18,524 nt of DNA from DAIOSQ01 sp036752465 (GCA_036752465.1 DAIOSQ010000030.1:1-18524), one strand, 5' to 3'. Numbered from the stretch's first letter, positions 8,146-15,166 are shown. Made by a program: numbers and translations. The notes: generated by a model from the sequence alone, not told the origin.

Positions 8146-8965
8146 GCGATATGCGGTCTTAGGTAATCCGATTGGGCATAGTTTATCTCCGTACATACAT
8201 CAAATATTCGCTCAGCAGTGTGGTTTGGTGTGTGACTACCTCAAAATTCTAGTGCCGATAGATAGGTTTGAGCGAACTTTAAGAGATTTTTTCGTAACCA
8301 GCGGCGCAGGTGCCAATATCACGGCTCCTTTTAAACAGCGCGCATTTGCGATGTGTGATCAGGTGACGGAACGATGTCGGCTATCGCAAGCAGCGAATAC
8401 CTTATGGTTCAGTCAGCAACAGTTATGGGGCGACAATACGGACGGTATCGGGTTATTACGAGATTTGCAACGACGGTTCACCATCACGGACCGTCGTATT
8501 CTGGTACTAGGCGCTGGTGGGGTGGTTGCAGCGATTACACCAGCTTTGATATCCATGCAGCCGATGCAATTGACGATAGCCAGCCGCAAGTTTGCGCAGG
8601 CCAAGCAGCTCGCTAAGGTATACAGCACCGATCAGCTGAACATCACCGCAGCAACCTTAGCCGATGTGAGGGGTGCTTATGATCTATGGATTGTGGCCAT
8701 TCCCGTGTGGAGCCGCAACCCTGTATTATTTCAGTGCTTACGACGTTTGCTTGAGCGTACGCAGCATCAGCCATTTATTTATGACCTTAACTATGTCGAA
8801 ACTGGGCAAACACCTATAGTCGCTTGGGCCAGTGCGCATGGCTGCGCCGCCGTAGATGGCTTGGGTATGCTGTGGCAACAGGCGGCCGAAGCTTTTTTTT
8901 TATGGCATGGGGTCTTGCCAGAGGTCCCTGAAGATCTTCGGCTAGACGGCTATAGGACGTATTAA
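8135..8965 (+). CDS. aroE: Shikimate 5-dehydrogenase
   Basis: AroE reduces 3-dehydroshikimate to shikimate with NADPH in the aromatic amino acid pathway. The 276-residue product (E. coli 272) has the substrate motif NPIGHSLSP (residues 11-19), NITAPFK with the catalytic Lys at 67, NTDGIGLL with the catalytic Asp at 103, and the nucleotide-binding loop GAGGVVAA near 126-133. The C-terminal DGLGMLWQQAAEAFFLWHG is typical. The usual YNP..TP motif reads YDLNYVETGQTP, a mild divergence. I chose the ATG at 8135, where the conserved N-terminus begins, rather than the upstream in-frame ATG at 8084 inside pepN. It overlaps pepN by 11 bp with no clear Shine-Dalgarno, suggesting coupled translation. Its TAA shares bases with the stop of the convergent phospholipase gene. 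A run of nine T lies near the 3' end (8893-8901). Confidence 0.95.
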   Translation: MQHKRYAVLGNPIGHSLSPYIHQIFAQQCGLVCDYLKILVPIDRFERTLRDFFVTSGAGANITAPFKQRAFAMCDQVTERCRLSQAANTLWFSQQQLWGDNTDGIGLLRDLQRRFTITDRRILVLGAGGVVAAITPALISMQPMQLTIASRKFAQAKQLAKVYSTDQLNITAATLADVRGAYDLWIVAIPVWSRNPVLFQCLRRLLERTQHQPFIYDLNYVETGQTPIVAWASAHGCAAVDGLGMLWQQAAEAFFLWHGVLPEVPEDLRLDGYRTY

Positions 8966-10071
8966 CGATTAAAAAAAGCAGCAATATGTTCGCTATTCGC
9001 GGTGGTGTCTTGGTAGCCCAGGGTGATGAGTTCTTTGGTGAATTCTTTTTCAAACAGCAAAAAGCTTAAGAGGTCCCCTGAGTGGCTCTGCGCACCTAAC
9101 ACATTCAAGAGCATCCGCAGCAGCGCTGGCATACTATTGTATTTATTTTGAGCAATTTGTGAGATGTTGTCGCTTGGCCTGAGAAATATGGTATCAATCG
9201 GACGCCATGGCGAATTGCGTTTTTTCCACATAGACAACAAGCGTGAGATATCGTTCATACGATTAACCATTTCATTGTCGCGGTCAAGGTTGTCTAGAAA
9301 AAGGCCACTGAGCATGCTGCCTAAGATATTGGCAAACCCAATGTCTTTTTGTTCGTTGGGTTCGGCGCGAAGATACCCTGGCAAGGGACGAGTGCCAATA
9401 ATCAATACTTTACTGACATCGAAACGCACCACACCTCTCAAAGGCGAAACCAAGCCCATGCTGCCATCGCCATAATGCAAGCCCTGAATTTTGACCGCTG
9501 GAAAAAATAGCGGTAAGGCACTAGAAGCGAGTATATGCTGAAAATTCAAATCCGTTCGCTGACTGATATGTCGGGGGTAATGCCAATCTTCGAAGGTATC
9601 ATAATGGTGATAAAAAGAAATGGTTTGTTGGGTTTCGTAGCAATTGCTAATCACCTCCATGGTTTCGAGGTGCTTTTGCGCAATATTTTCCTTGATTTTA
9701 TTAAAATCAATGTGAGTTGTGATAAATTGATGTAAAGGCGAGGTATCGAGTAAAAAACCAGATTTTCGTTGTTTGATGAACATGCGGCTAAAGTTGCGGG
9801 CAACTGATTTGCTTAGCTCATAGTTGCTGGAATTAAATATGTGATGACAGTGTATTTCACTCCACAAGCTAACTAATTTGGCAACCGCAGTTTGAAAATC
9901 ATCAGCATGCTCAGCCAGTATAGCGGCGTTTAGACTACCAACGCTTACACCGCTTATCATCGTAAAAGGAATGGTCTTAGTTCGCAGGATATCATAGATT
10001 GCTTTTAACACGCCTGCTTGATAAGCACCTCTTGCGCCGCCACCTGCAAGGTAGAGGGCTGTTTTTGACAT
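8962..10071 (-). CDS. Patatin-like phospholipase family protein
   Basis: The 369-residue protein has the complete patatin active site. The oxyanion loop GGGARG is at residues 10-15, the nucleophile elbow GVSVG at 41-45 (Ser43), and the catalytic Asp in GDGS at Asp202, preceded by the ASSALPLFFPAV segment. The family hydrolyses acyl chains of phospholipids. There is no signal peptide, so it is cytoplasmic, or exported by a route that does not cleave an N-terminal leader. After the catalytic domain come about 160 residues without a recognised domain. In Legionella-like intracellular bacteria some patatin proteins are secreted effectors (VipD and relatives); this compact form could equally be a housekeeping lipase. 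It has its own promoter (10105-10133), and its stop overlaps the aroE stop. Confidence 0.9.
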   Translation of the reverse strand: MSKTALYLAGGGARGAYQAGVLKAIYDILRTKTIPFTMISGVSVGSLNAAILAEHADDFQTAVAKLVSLWSEIHCHHIFNSSNYELSKSVARNFSRMFIKQRKSGFLLDTSPLHQFITTHIDFNKIKENIAQKHLETMEVISNCYETQQTISFYHHYDTFEDWHYPRHISQRTDLNFQHILASSALPLFFPAVKIQGLHYGDGSMGLVSPLRGVVRFDVSKVLIIGTRPLPGYLRAEPNEQKDIGFANILGSMLSGLFLDNLDRDNEMVNRMNDISRLLSMWKKRNSPWRPIDTIFLRPSDNISQIAQNKYNSMPALLRMLLNVLGAQSHSGDLLSFLLFEKEFTKELITLGYQDTTANSEHIAAFFNR

Positions 10072-10104
10072 GGCTACTGTCTGTTTTGGGATGAGATTAG
10101 ATAA

Positions 10105-10133
10105 AATATAGTTGACTACAGCCTTTAAGGCAA
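10105..10133 (-). promoter_or_regulatory. Predicted sigma-70 promoter of the patatin-like phospholipase gene
   Basis: Minus-strand TTGCCT (10128-10133) and TATATT (10105-10110) are 17 bp apart, with a predicted start near 10098 and a leader of about 26 nt. An 11-bp near-perfect palindrome, GCCTTTAAGGC (10121-10131), overlaps the -35 box and could be an operator, though it is short enough to be chance. Confidence 0.55.
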
Positions 10134-10334
10134 GACAACTTTGGCAGAATCTGATCTTTGCTCGCGTTGCGAGAACTGCACTAGGCGTCCGGGGTGGTTC
10201 ATATCCGGGAAAGATGGCAGCGTTTTGGCTATAACATGATTCAGGGTATTCGGGTGCAGCATATCATCCGTGATTTTTGAATGAGCGATGGAGAATTTAA
10301 TTATACTTTCGGCTCGTTTTTTGATCTTTTTCAT
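10125..10334 (-). CDS. Doubtful small ORF, 69 residues, unknown
   Basis: An open frame from ATG 10334 (MKKIKKRAESIIKF...) to TAA 10125; an upstream in-frame ATG at 10391 would give 88 residues. The product has a strongly basic N-terminus and a polar, Ser/Gln/Arg-rich C-terminus. I recognise no family. Codon choice looks acceptable, but neither start has a Shine-Dalgarno, and the stop lies inside the -35 region of the phospholipase promoter. It may be a small gene or chance. Confidence 0.25.
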   Translation of the reverse strand: MKKIKKRAESIIKFSIAHSKITDDMLHPNTLNHVIAKTLPSFPDMNHPGRLVQFSQREQRSDSAKVVLP

Positions 10335-10389
10335 GGTATATTCGCGCTGACAGGCTATTCGGTGATGCAGTTTTGTTAAGAGACGCACC

Positions 10390-10476
10390 ATGGTATACGG
10401 TTTGATTATCTTTGTATTGGGCTATTTCTTCATGGTAATTGCTGCTAAGCAGGGTATACGAATGGTTTTGCCATAA
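10390..10476 (+). CDS. Possible small membrane protein, 28 residues
   Basis: ATG at 10390 preceded by AAGAGA (10378-10383) at a 6-nt spacing. The product is one hydrophobic helix (VYGLIIFVLGYFFMVIAA) with a positively charged tail (KQGIRMVLP), as in bacterial small single-pass membrane proteins with the C-terminus in the cytoplasm. No homolog is recognised. A weak promoter (TTGAAT 10277-10282, TATACT 10302-10307, 19-bp spacing) lies upstream. Conservation would be needed to accept it. Confidence 0.35.
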   Translation: MVYGLIIFVLGYFFMVIAAKQGIRMVLP

Positions 10477-10492
10477 TGGGTGTTTTGACTTT

Positions 10493-10612
10493 ATGATTGG
10501 CTGGCTGTGTGTGGTGTTAATCGCGCTTTGTATTAATCGTCCGCGGTATGCTGCTGCTGTGTGGGATGACCTCATGATAGACAATAACAGGGCTTACGTA
10601 AAACTCCGATAG
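10493..10612 (+). CDS. Possible small membrane-associated ORF, 39 residues, C-terminus supplied by a MITE
   Basis: ATG at 10493 starts a hydrophobic N-terminal segment (MIGWLCVVLIALCI) followed by RPRYAAAVWDD. The last codons and the TAG stop at 10610-10612 lie inside the MITE-like element at 10588-10669, so if real the gene has had its tail replaced by the insertion. The ribosome-binding site is weak (GGGTG about 11 nt upstream). It could be a gene remnant or chance. Confidence 0.2.
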   Translation: MIGWLCVVLIALCINRPRYAAAVWDDLMIDNNRAYVKLR

Positions 10613-10669
10613 TCAGCTAAACTGCCTCAATACATACAAAATTGGCTGCGGGCTTTGTCGTAAACCCTG
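10588..10669. mobile_element. 82-bp MITE-like element with inverted repeats and a 5-bp target duplication
   Basis: The left end reads CAGGGCTTACGTAAAAC. The right end, reverse complemented, reads CAGGGTTTACGACAAAG. The first 11 bases agree at 10 positions, and the first 20 at 14. Perfect direct repeats AATAA flank the element at 10583-10587 and 10670-10674, as expected of a target-site duplication. It encodes no transposase, so it would have been moved in trans. It lies immediately upstream of the Shine-Dalgarno (AAGGA 10677-10681) of the gene at 10687 and so forms that gene's leader. I cannot assign it to an IS family, and there is no second copy in this window. Confidence 0.65.
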
Positions 10670-10686
10670 AATAAAAAAGGATTGTT

Positions 10687-11949
10687 ATGGTTATTGATCA
10701 TTCTTTAATTGAGCTGAGCGAAAAGTTGAATAGAAACTTGTCGCTTTTTCAGTGTGATCAACCCAACGACACTTACAGTGCCGATCCGGATGCAGTTATC
10801 GAATGGCTCACGCAAGATATTAGCTGTGCTGACAAACATCAGCATTTTTTACTCGAGCAATTGCGTGCAGGTCTTTTAAAAAATTTGCGTAAACACCTAT
10901 TGTCTGTACTTTCACAACCTGTCCTTGAAGCAAGCAACCAGGAGGATGGGGATAATGCCTCCTCGGTGAATGAGCTGATGTTCGGTTTGCTGTTGTTCTC
11001 AGGTACGGTGCTAGCTGTGTGTGAAGGATATGATTATGTGACGTCTATCCTGAGCTGCTTGACCTGGATTCCCAGTTCAGTAGTGTGTGTCGTGGGGCTG
11101 GCTTTTGCAATGTTATCTATTATGTTATTTTATGGGTTTGATTTGGAAGAAATTTCAAAAAATTTAAATGTTAAAATCATTACCCCCCTGCATTTGTTGG
11201 ATATATATCTGCAACAAGTTAATGAAATGGAGGCCATTCAGCAATGGTTGCAAAGACAAATTTACGATGCAGAAAATTTGCAAGAGCTAGAAAAACTGAA
11301 AGTTACGTTAGACATGTTGGTTGCTGTTCACCACAGGCTCAATGTCGCTAGATACAAGTTTGAGCAGGTGCTACGTGACCCATTTTTGATTTGTTTGAAA
11401 TCTGCAACCGCAATTTTAGCCGGCTTCATTGCTTTTGGCAGTGGCTATTTAGCAAGCCAATCATTAAGTTTGACTATTGTCGGTCTATTTTTGACATCGG
11501 TTTCTGTTACATCCTTACCCGTGCTTGCAATTTGCTCGGCCATAGGTCTAGCAGCTGCTGGCGTGTATTGGCATGTCGAAAGACCAGGTATTGAAAACCT
11601 CATAGGTAAGTTGATGGGGCTTGATAATGAGAGTATGCGCAAATTCGAGCAAGAAACTTCCCTTACGCTGAAGTTAGACAATTTAGAAAATCAATTAGCG
11701 ATAAAGAGACGCAACGTATTACTAAGAGAAGAAAACGAAAGATGGCGGGTGGTAGTAGAGCAACTCCAATCAACCCCAAATTCCTTTCAAGCTAACAGGG
11801 GGTCGCCGATTAGTATAGTGCACGTGATGAGTTGTTCGTCATTTCCCGGTGTACTGTTTTCCCGTGGTAAACAGACGCTTGAGTTGACAAGCTCAGCTGA
11901 GTCCAATTGTTCTTTTAATCTAGGGGGGGCCAGTCAAGGTGTTAGCTAG
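10687..11949 (+). CDS. Unknown membrane/coiled-coil protein, 420 residues (candidate effector)
   Basis: Not recognised. A soluble helical N-terminal region (1-95) is followed by a hydrophobic hairpin (about 97-113 and 128-150). Next comes a charged helical, probably coiled-coil, segment (about 175-230, e.g. LQELEKLKVTLDML), then a second hairpin (about 234-256 and 260-293) and a conserved-looking WHVERPGIENLIGKLMGLD. A second coiled coil (about 325-362) precedes a Ser/Gly-rich tail of about 55 residues ending GGASQGVS. Start: ATG with AAGGA 5 nt upstream. There is no signal peptide or enzymatic motif. The layout is common in Dot/Icm effectors of Legionella-type bacteria, but no E-block (EExxE-like) export signal is visible, so this is speculation. 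A G7 tract near the 3' end may be slippery (see findings). The gene ends 10 bp from the convergent hda stop. Confidence 0.85.
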   Translation: MVIDHSLIELSEKLNRNLSLFQCDQPNDTYSADPDAVIEWLTQDISCADKHQHFLLEQLRAGLLKNLRKHLLSVLSQPVLEASNQEDGDNASSVNELMFGLLLFSGTVLAVCEGYDYVTSILSCLTWIPSSVVCVVGLAFAMLSIMLFYGFDLEEISKNLNVKIITPLHLLDIYLQQVNEMEAIQQWLQRQIYDAENLQELEKLKVTLDMLVAVHHRLNVARYKFEQVLRDPFLICLKSATAILAGFIAFGSGYLASQSLSLTIVGLFLTSVSVTSLPVLAICSAIGLAAAGVYWHVERPGIENLIGKLMGLDNESMRKFEQETSLTLKLDNLENQLAIKRRNVLLREENERWRVVVEQLQSTPNSFQANRGSPISIVHVMSCSSFPGVLFSRGKQTLELTSSAESNCSFNLGGASQGVS

Positions 11950-11959
11950 GAAAGGTAAC

Positions 11960-12763
11960 CTAAAATTTCTCAATTTTTGCTGCATCCTGCTCTGCCAAAG
12001 TAACAGCTCCTAAGGTTTCTTTGACAAAAGGTATGGTGATTTTACGTTGCGCTATGAGTGACGCTTTGTCCAGTCTATCCAGGATATGTTGCAAACCAGG
12101 CATATTGCGAGCGTAATGATTAATTAAATAATGCCCAACTGCGTCCGTCAAAGTGAAGCCACGTTTTTCGGCTTGTGCTTGTAGAACGCGAATTTTCTGG
12201 TCATCATTGAGTTCGTGTAGTTCTAATACCCAGCCCCAATACAAACGTGAACAAAGATCTGCGAGCTTAATGTTTGTCAGTACCGGTGTGCTTTGACTGC
12301 TCATGATAAGCACGGTGTGATCGTTTGCACGTACTCGATTGTACAGGTGAAATAATGCTTCTTCCCAGGCTGGTAAGCCGGCGACAGCATCGATATCATC
12401 TAGACATATTAGTGCTTGCTCCTCCAGATCTTCAAGCACCTCACAGCTCCAATGGATTAACGTGCGCATGGGTAAGTACACGGCAGTTTGCTCAGCTAAA
12501 ACTGCCTGGCAACAGGCTTGCAGCAGATGTGTTTTGCCGCAGCCGGCTTGGCCGAATAAATAAATAAACCGCTCTTTGATGTCCAGCATGTGCGCATGAC
12601 TAAGCCCGTCAACTGCGGATGAGGCGGCGTCTGTGTGTTGCGGCTTAGTTAATAACAGGGTGGCTTCCAGTTGCTGTTTCACCAGCATGTTGTTGTGCCA
12701 GCAAAAATTAGCAAAAGTGGCTTGGATGTTGATGGGCAGGTTGATGGCTAGCTGTTGGTTCAT
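11960..12763 (-). CDS. hda: DnaA regulatory inactivator Hda
   Basis: Hda, bound to the DNA polymerase clamp, stimulates ATP hydrolysis by DnaA and so prevents re-initiation of replication. The 267-residue product begins MNQQLAINLPI, a likely clamp-binding motif like QLSLPL of E. coli Hda. It then has Walker A GQAGCGKTH, Walker B LICLDDID, the box VII arginine region DLCSRLYWG, and a sensor-2-like helix before the typical ITIPFVKETL ending. About 15 residues extend past the usual C-terminus. Walker A carries the canonical Lys, unlike the degenerate GREGAGRSH of E. coli Hda. I chose ATG 12763 over an upstream in-frame ATG (12811) because it matches the family N-terminus and overlaps the preceding gene's stop as ATGA. 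Confidence 0.93.
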   Translation of the reverse strand: MNQQLAINLPINIQATFANFCWHNNMLVKQQLEATLLLTKPQHTDAASSAVDGLSHAHMLDIKERFIYLFGQAGCGKTHLLQACCQAVLAEQTAVYLPMRTLIHWSCEVLEDLEEQALICLDDIDAVAGLPAWEEALFHLYNRVRANDHTVLIMSSQSTPVLTNIKLADLCSRLYWGWVLELHELNDDQKIRVLQAQAEKRGFTLTDAVGHYLINHYARNMPGLQHILDRLDKASLIAQRKITIPFVKETLGAVTLAEQDAAKIEKF

Positions 12764-13323
12764 TGCGCAGATTGTGTGCTTGTATGATATGCTTTTCGGC
12801 CCCAAGTCCAAAGATAATCTATGAAGCTGATACTGGTGGTGATGGTGGTGCTGATGAGCAGTGTATTAAAAAACCAAGGATTAAATTGAAAAAAAGCCGC
12901 TTCAAATAAGCAAACACTGACCAATGTTAACTGTAATACGGTGTTGGTTTTGCTGATAAGAGATGGCTGTAATTCTGGCTTTTTTTGGATAAAATGGTAC
13001 CAGGCAAAGACGCCGCAAGAAATGGTAAGATCGCGACAAAAGACCAAGACCACTAACCAGTGCGGCAATTTACCGATACAGGCCAACGCAATAAAGCTTG
13101 CGGCTATTAATAGCTTATCAGCCAGAGGGTCAACAAAAGTACCGAACGTGCTTTGCCATTGGTAATGCCTCGCTAGCCAGCCGTCAAACGCATCCGTAAT
13201 GCCAGCAAAAATAAAAATATAAAACGCATTCGTGTACCTGCCTTGCACCAAAAAAAATAGAAATGGCGCAATTAGGAACAGCCGCATTAACGTCAATGCA
13301 TTGGGTATTTGTCTTGGCATCAT
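12760..13323 (-). CDS. CDP-alcohol phosphatidyltransferase family protein (phosphatidylglycerophosphate synthase-like)
   Basis: The 187-residue integral membrane enzyme carries the complete CDP-alcohol phosphotransferase signature: D44, D47-G48, A51-R52, G61, D65 and D69 in the sequence DAFDGWLAR(x8)GTFVDPLAD. The N-terminus IPNALTLMRLFLI and four or more later hydrophobic segments fit PgsA-type enzymes that transfer a phosphatidyl group from CDP-diacylglycerol to glycerol-3-phosphate or a related alcohol. The canonical pgsA of gammaproteobacteria usually lies next to uvrC, so this copy beside hda may be a second, specialised synthase; I leave the symbol blank. Its TGA overlaps the hda start by 4 bp, so the two form an operon. 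Two adjacent ATGs (13323, 13320) are both possible starts; neither has a clear Shine-Dalgarno. Confidence 0.9.
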   Translation of the reverse strand: MMPRQIPNALTLMRLFLIAPFLFFLVQGRYTNAFYIFIFAGITDAFDGWLARHYQWQSTFGTFVDPLADKLLIAASFIALACIGKLPHWLVVLVFCRDLTISCGVFAWYHFIQKKPELQPSLISKTNTVLQLTLVSVCLFEAAFFQFNPWFFNTLLISTTITTSISFIDYLWTWGRKAYHTSTQSAQ

Positions 13324-13400
13324 GGGATCACATCATTGTCTATCGGTTATGTTGTTCATGGGCATATTTTCTAGCTGCGCTTAGTCATTGCACACATGCT

Positions 13401-13429
13401 AGTTTAGCCAATAGTTTCTTTTCTGTCAC
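13401..13429 (-). promoter_or_regulatory. Predicted promoter of the phosphatidyltransferase-hda operon
   Basis: Minus-strand GTGACA (13424-13429) and TAAACT (13401-13406) are separated by 17 bp, with a predicted start near 13394 and a leader of about 70 nt. The -35 matches 5 of 6 consensus bases and the -10 matches 4 of 6. The rest of the 186-bp gap (13324-13509) shows no clear terminator for the upstream membrane protein gene. Confidence 0.45.
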
Positions 13430-13509
13430 GAGAATCCGATGGCGAGTGTTGGTTGGTGGCCTGATGCGAACTCTGAGACTATGATACGCATGCCTATTTG
13501 CAGCGAACA

Positions 13510-14724
13510 TCATGACATAGAGCAATACACGTCGTTATTATTAATACGCAAATCTGGGTTATTGTTGCTGTTTTTTTGGTTCCCTGATCCAAACATGGAA
13601 ACATTGCTGGCACCGCATAATGAGTTAGCATTGTCAACGCCTTGGGCAGCAGGCCTACCATAGTTACGTATGCGCTCCTGCAGGCTCAAGTCATACCAAT
13701 CATGTATTTGCGTACTGAGTAATGCATTGAAGCGCTCAAGCAGAATCATACACGCGATACACGCAACCAAAGTGACCATGCCGACAGGAAAGGTACACAG
13801 GACCGCCACCACTGCGGTGGTCGCCAGCGCTGTTGCAAATTCCACCCAAAATAAATTCCAGTTGCGATCATGCAGATTCTTGATTCCTTCCTTGTGACTG
13901 AACTCACCAAACTCTGGTTGTTGGTTGCTGTCGATCTCTGTATAAAGCTTGAAGTTATTGTTGGTGTGCGCCAGCTTATAGATGCTCTTCAATAAGCTTA
14001 CGGCGGTGCCAGCGATAAATAAGGCAGCTGCTAGCGGGGTCGTCACACCGGCTGCCATGATCTGCGTGCTATATCCTGCAATGGCAAGTGCGACCGCCAG
14101 TGTTTTAAAAGCCAAGCGACTCCATTTCGTATCTGAGGCATAACTGCTGATCGAAAAAGCCGCAATCCAAGCGGCGGCCAGCAAAGCTGTTTGGTAAATA
14201 ATCCCCAACACAGGTAAATTACCGAGGAAGGCAAATGTCTGCCCTATCCATGCAGTGACAGTCGGCATGGTATTGGCAAGAAGAGTCTCAATGGCCTCTT
14301 CATAATCTGGGCGTAAACACAGCAGGCCAGCGCTTGTGGCACTGGCAGTTGCTGCCATACCGGCATACCACCACCATTGTGTGGGTTGGGTGATGCTATT
14401 GATTTCTACCAGCAGACGTCGCAAGCGATAAAACTTGGCAGGATCGCTTTGATATACATCGTTGAGAAATTGGTAAATATTGTTAGAATTGAACCTTGCT
14501 TCTAAAGTAGCTACTTCGTTTGCTTTCACCAGCATACTTAAGATAGCTTTTTTGTTTTTCGAGTCAGCATGGATGTTTGTATACAACGCTTTACCACTTT
14601 TTGTGAGCGAATCCGTTGCGCTTCTGCGTATCCTATTCAAGTTGAATCGAAATGTCAATGGCTCTGTGCCTTGACGCAGATACTTATGGAGTTCGTCTAG
14701 CAGTGTTTGGTCATTGATAGCCAT
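13510..14724 (-). CDS. Unknown multi-pass membrane protein, 404 residues (candidate effector)
   Basis: Not recognised. Residues 1-115 are soluble and helical with many basic residues. Hydrophobic segments follow at about 118-137, 168-194, 205-224 and 227-247, then a polar loop (250-290) and a long hydrophobic stretch (about 293-330) that may be two helices. The C-terminal 75 residues are polar and, from about 364, Asn/Ser/Gly-rich (e.g. GNQKNSNNNPD), probably disordered, ending DVYCSMS. There is no signal peptide, enzyme motif or transporter signature. The gene stands alone with its own good promoter and only a weak ribosome-binding site (GAG about 10 nt upstream). Its architecture resembles the protein at 10687 in outline (soluble helical N-terminus, membrane hairpins, polar tail) but I see no clear sequence homology. 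A secreted or vacuole-membrane effector is possible; an ordinary inner-membrane protein is equally so. Confidence 0.85.
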   Translation of the reverse strand: MAINDQTLLDELHKYLRQGTEPLTFRFNLNRIRRSATDSLTKSGKALYTNIHADSKNKKAILSMLVKANEVATLEARFNSNNIYQFLNDVYQSDPAKFYRLRRLLVEINSITQPTQWWWYAGMAATASATSAGLLCLRPDYEEAIETLLANTMPTVTAWIGQTFAFLGNLPVLGIIYQTALLAAAWIAAFSISSYASDTKWSRLAFKTLAVALAIAGYSTQIMAAGVTTPLAAALFIAGTAVSLLKSIYKLAHTNNNFKLYTEIDSNQQPEFGEFSHKEGIKNLHDRNWNLFWVEFATALATTAVVAVLCTFPVGMVTLVACIACMILLERFNALLSTQIHDWYDLSLQERIRNYGRPAAQGVDNANSLCGASNVSMFGSGNQKNSNNNPDLRINNNDVYCSMS

Positions 14725-14760
14725 AACATCAGCTCATATAAATGATTAAAATAGATCGCA

Positions 14761-14789
14761 ATTGTACTAAAAAAAGAACAATTACTCAA
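14761..14789 (-). promoter_or_regulatory. Predicted sigma-70 promoter of the 404-residue membrane protein gene
   Basis: Minus-strand TTGAGT (14784-14789) and TACAAT (14761-14766) are 17 bp apart, with a predicted start near 14754 and a leader of about 30 nt. The spacer is T-rich. This is one of the two best-scoring promoters seen in the window. Confidence 0.65.
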
Positions 14790-14812
14790 CACTTTTGGCA
14801 TATGTTTTATTT

Positions 14813-15079
14813 CTACTGCGTATTTTGTCGATACAAAACCAGCGTATGACCTATCAGCTGGATCATCTCTGCCTGCACGGCAGTGCTGATGGTGAGGGCT
14901 AAAGCTTGGCGATCATTTTTTTCTACCCCAGTCAGCTTAATTTTGATCAACTCATGCGTCGTTAGCGCGCTGTCAGTTTCTTCCTGGACTGCGGGGGTCC
15001 ACCCTTTTGCGCCTAGTAATATTACCGGTTTAAGGTGGTGGGCTTGGGCTCGTAATGCTTGTTTCTGTGCAGGGTTCAT
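14813..15079 (-). CDS. yhbY: Ribosome assembly RNA-binding protein YhbY (CRM domain)
   Basis: The 88-residue protein matches the CRM domain of E. coli YhbY (97 residues), which binds pre-50S ribosomal particles. Family landmarks are HHLKPVILLGAKGWTPAVQEE near the N-terminus (GAKG is the family's GxxG loop), HELIKIKLTG in the middle and IGHTLVLYR at the end. In-frame upstream ATGs exist at 15127 and 15088. I chose 15079 because the product then begins MNPAQKQALR, like E. coli MNLSTKQKQ, and a GGA lies 9 nt upstream. It is divergent from rlmE with an 87-bp gap, the usual gammaproteobacterial arrangement. Confidence 0.93.
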   Translation of the reverse strand: MNPAQKQALRAQAHHLKPVILLGAKGWTPAVQEETDSALTTHELIKIKLTGVEKNDRQALALTISTAVQAEMIQLIGHTLVLYRQNTQ

Positions 15080-15166
15080 ACGGGTCATTCCGAAAAATGC
15101 TAAATTATTGCACGTTAACCTGTGCATGCCTAGATATTTTAAGTATCATAGTTCATTTTATTTGGT

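Noticed and set aside
8893..8901. Nine-T run in aroE as a phase-variation site
   Set aside because: It encodes the conserved AEAFFLW segment in frame, and AroE is a housekeeping enzyme; there is no sign that switching would be selected.
12764..12811. Upstream start for hda adding 16 residues
   Set aside because: The added residues do not resemble Hda, while the ATG at 12763 matches the family N-terminus and forms an ATGA overlap with the preceding gene.
15080..15166. Heat-shock (sigma-32) promoter expected before rlmE-ftsH
   Set aside because: No CTTGAA...CCCCAT-like pair is visible in the gap. The TGCAC/GTGCA inverted repeat at 15109-15126 is only 5 bp per arm, so I do not call an operator.
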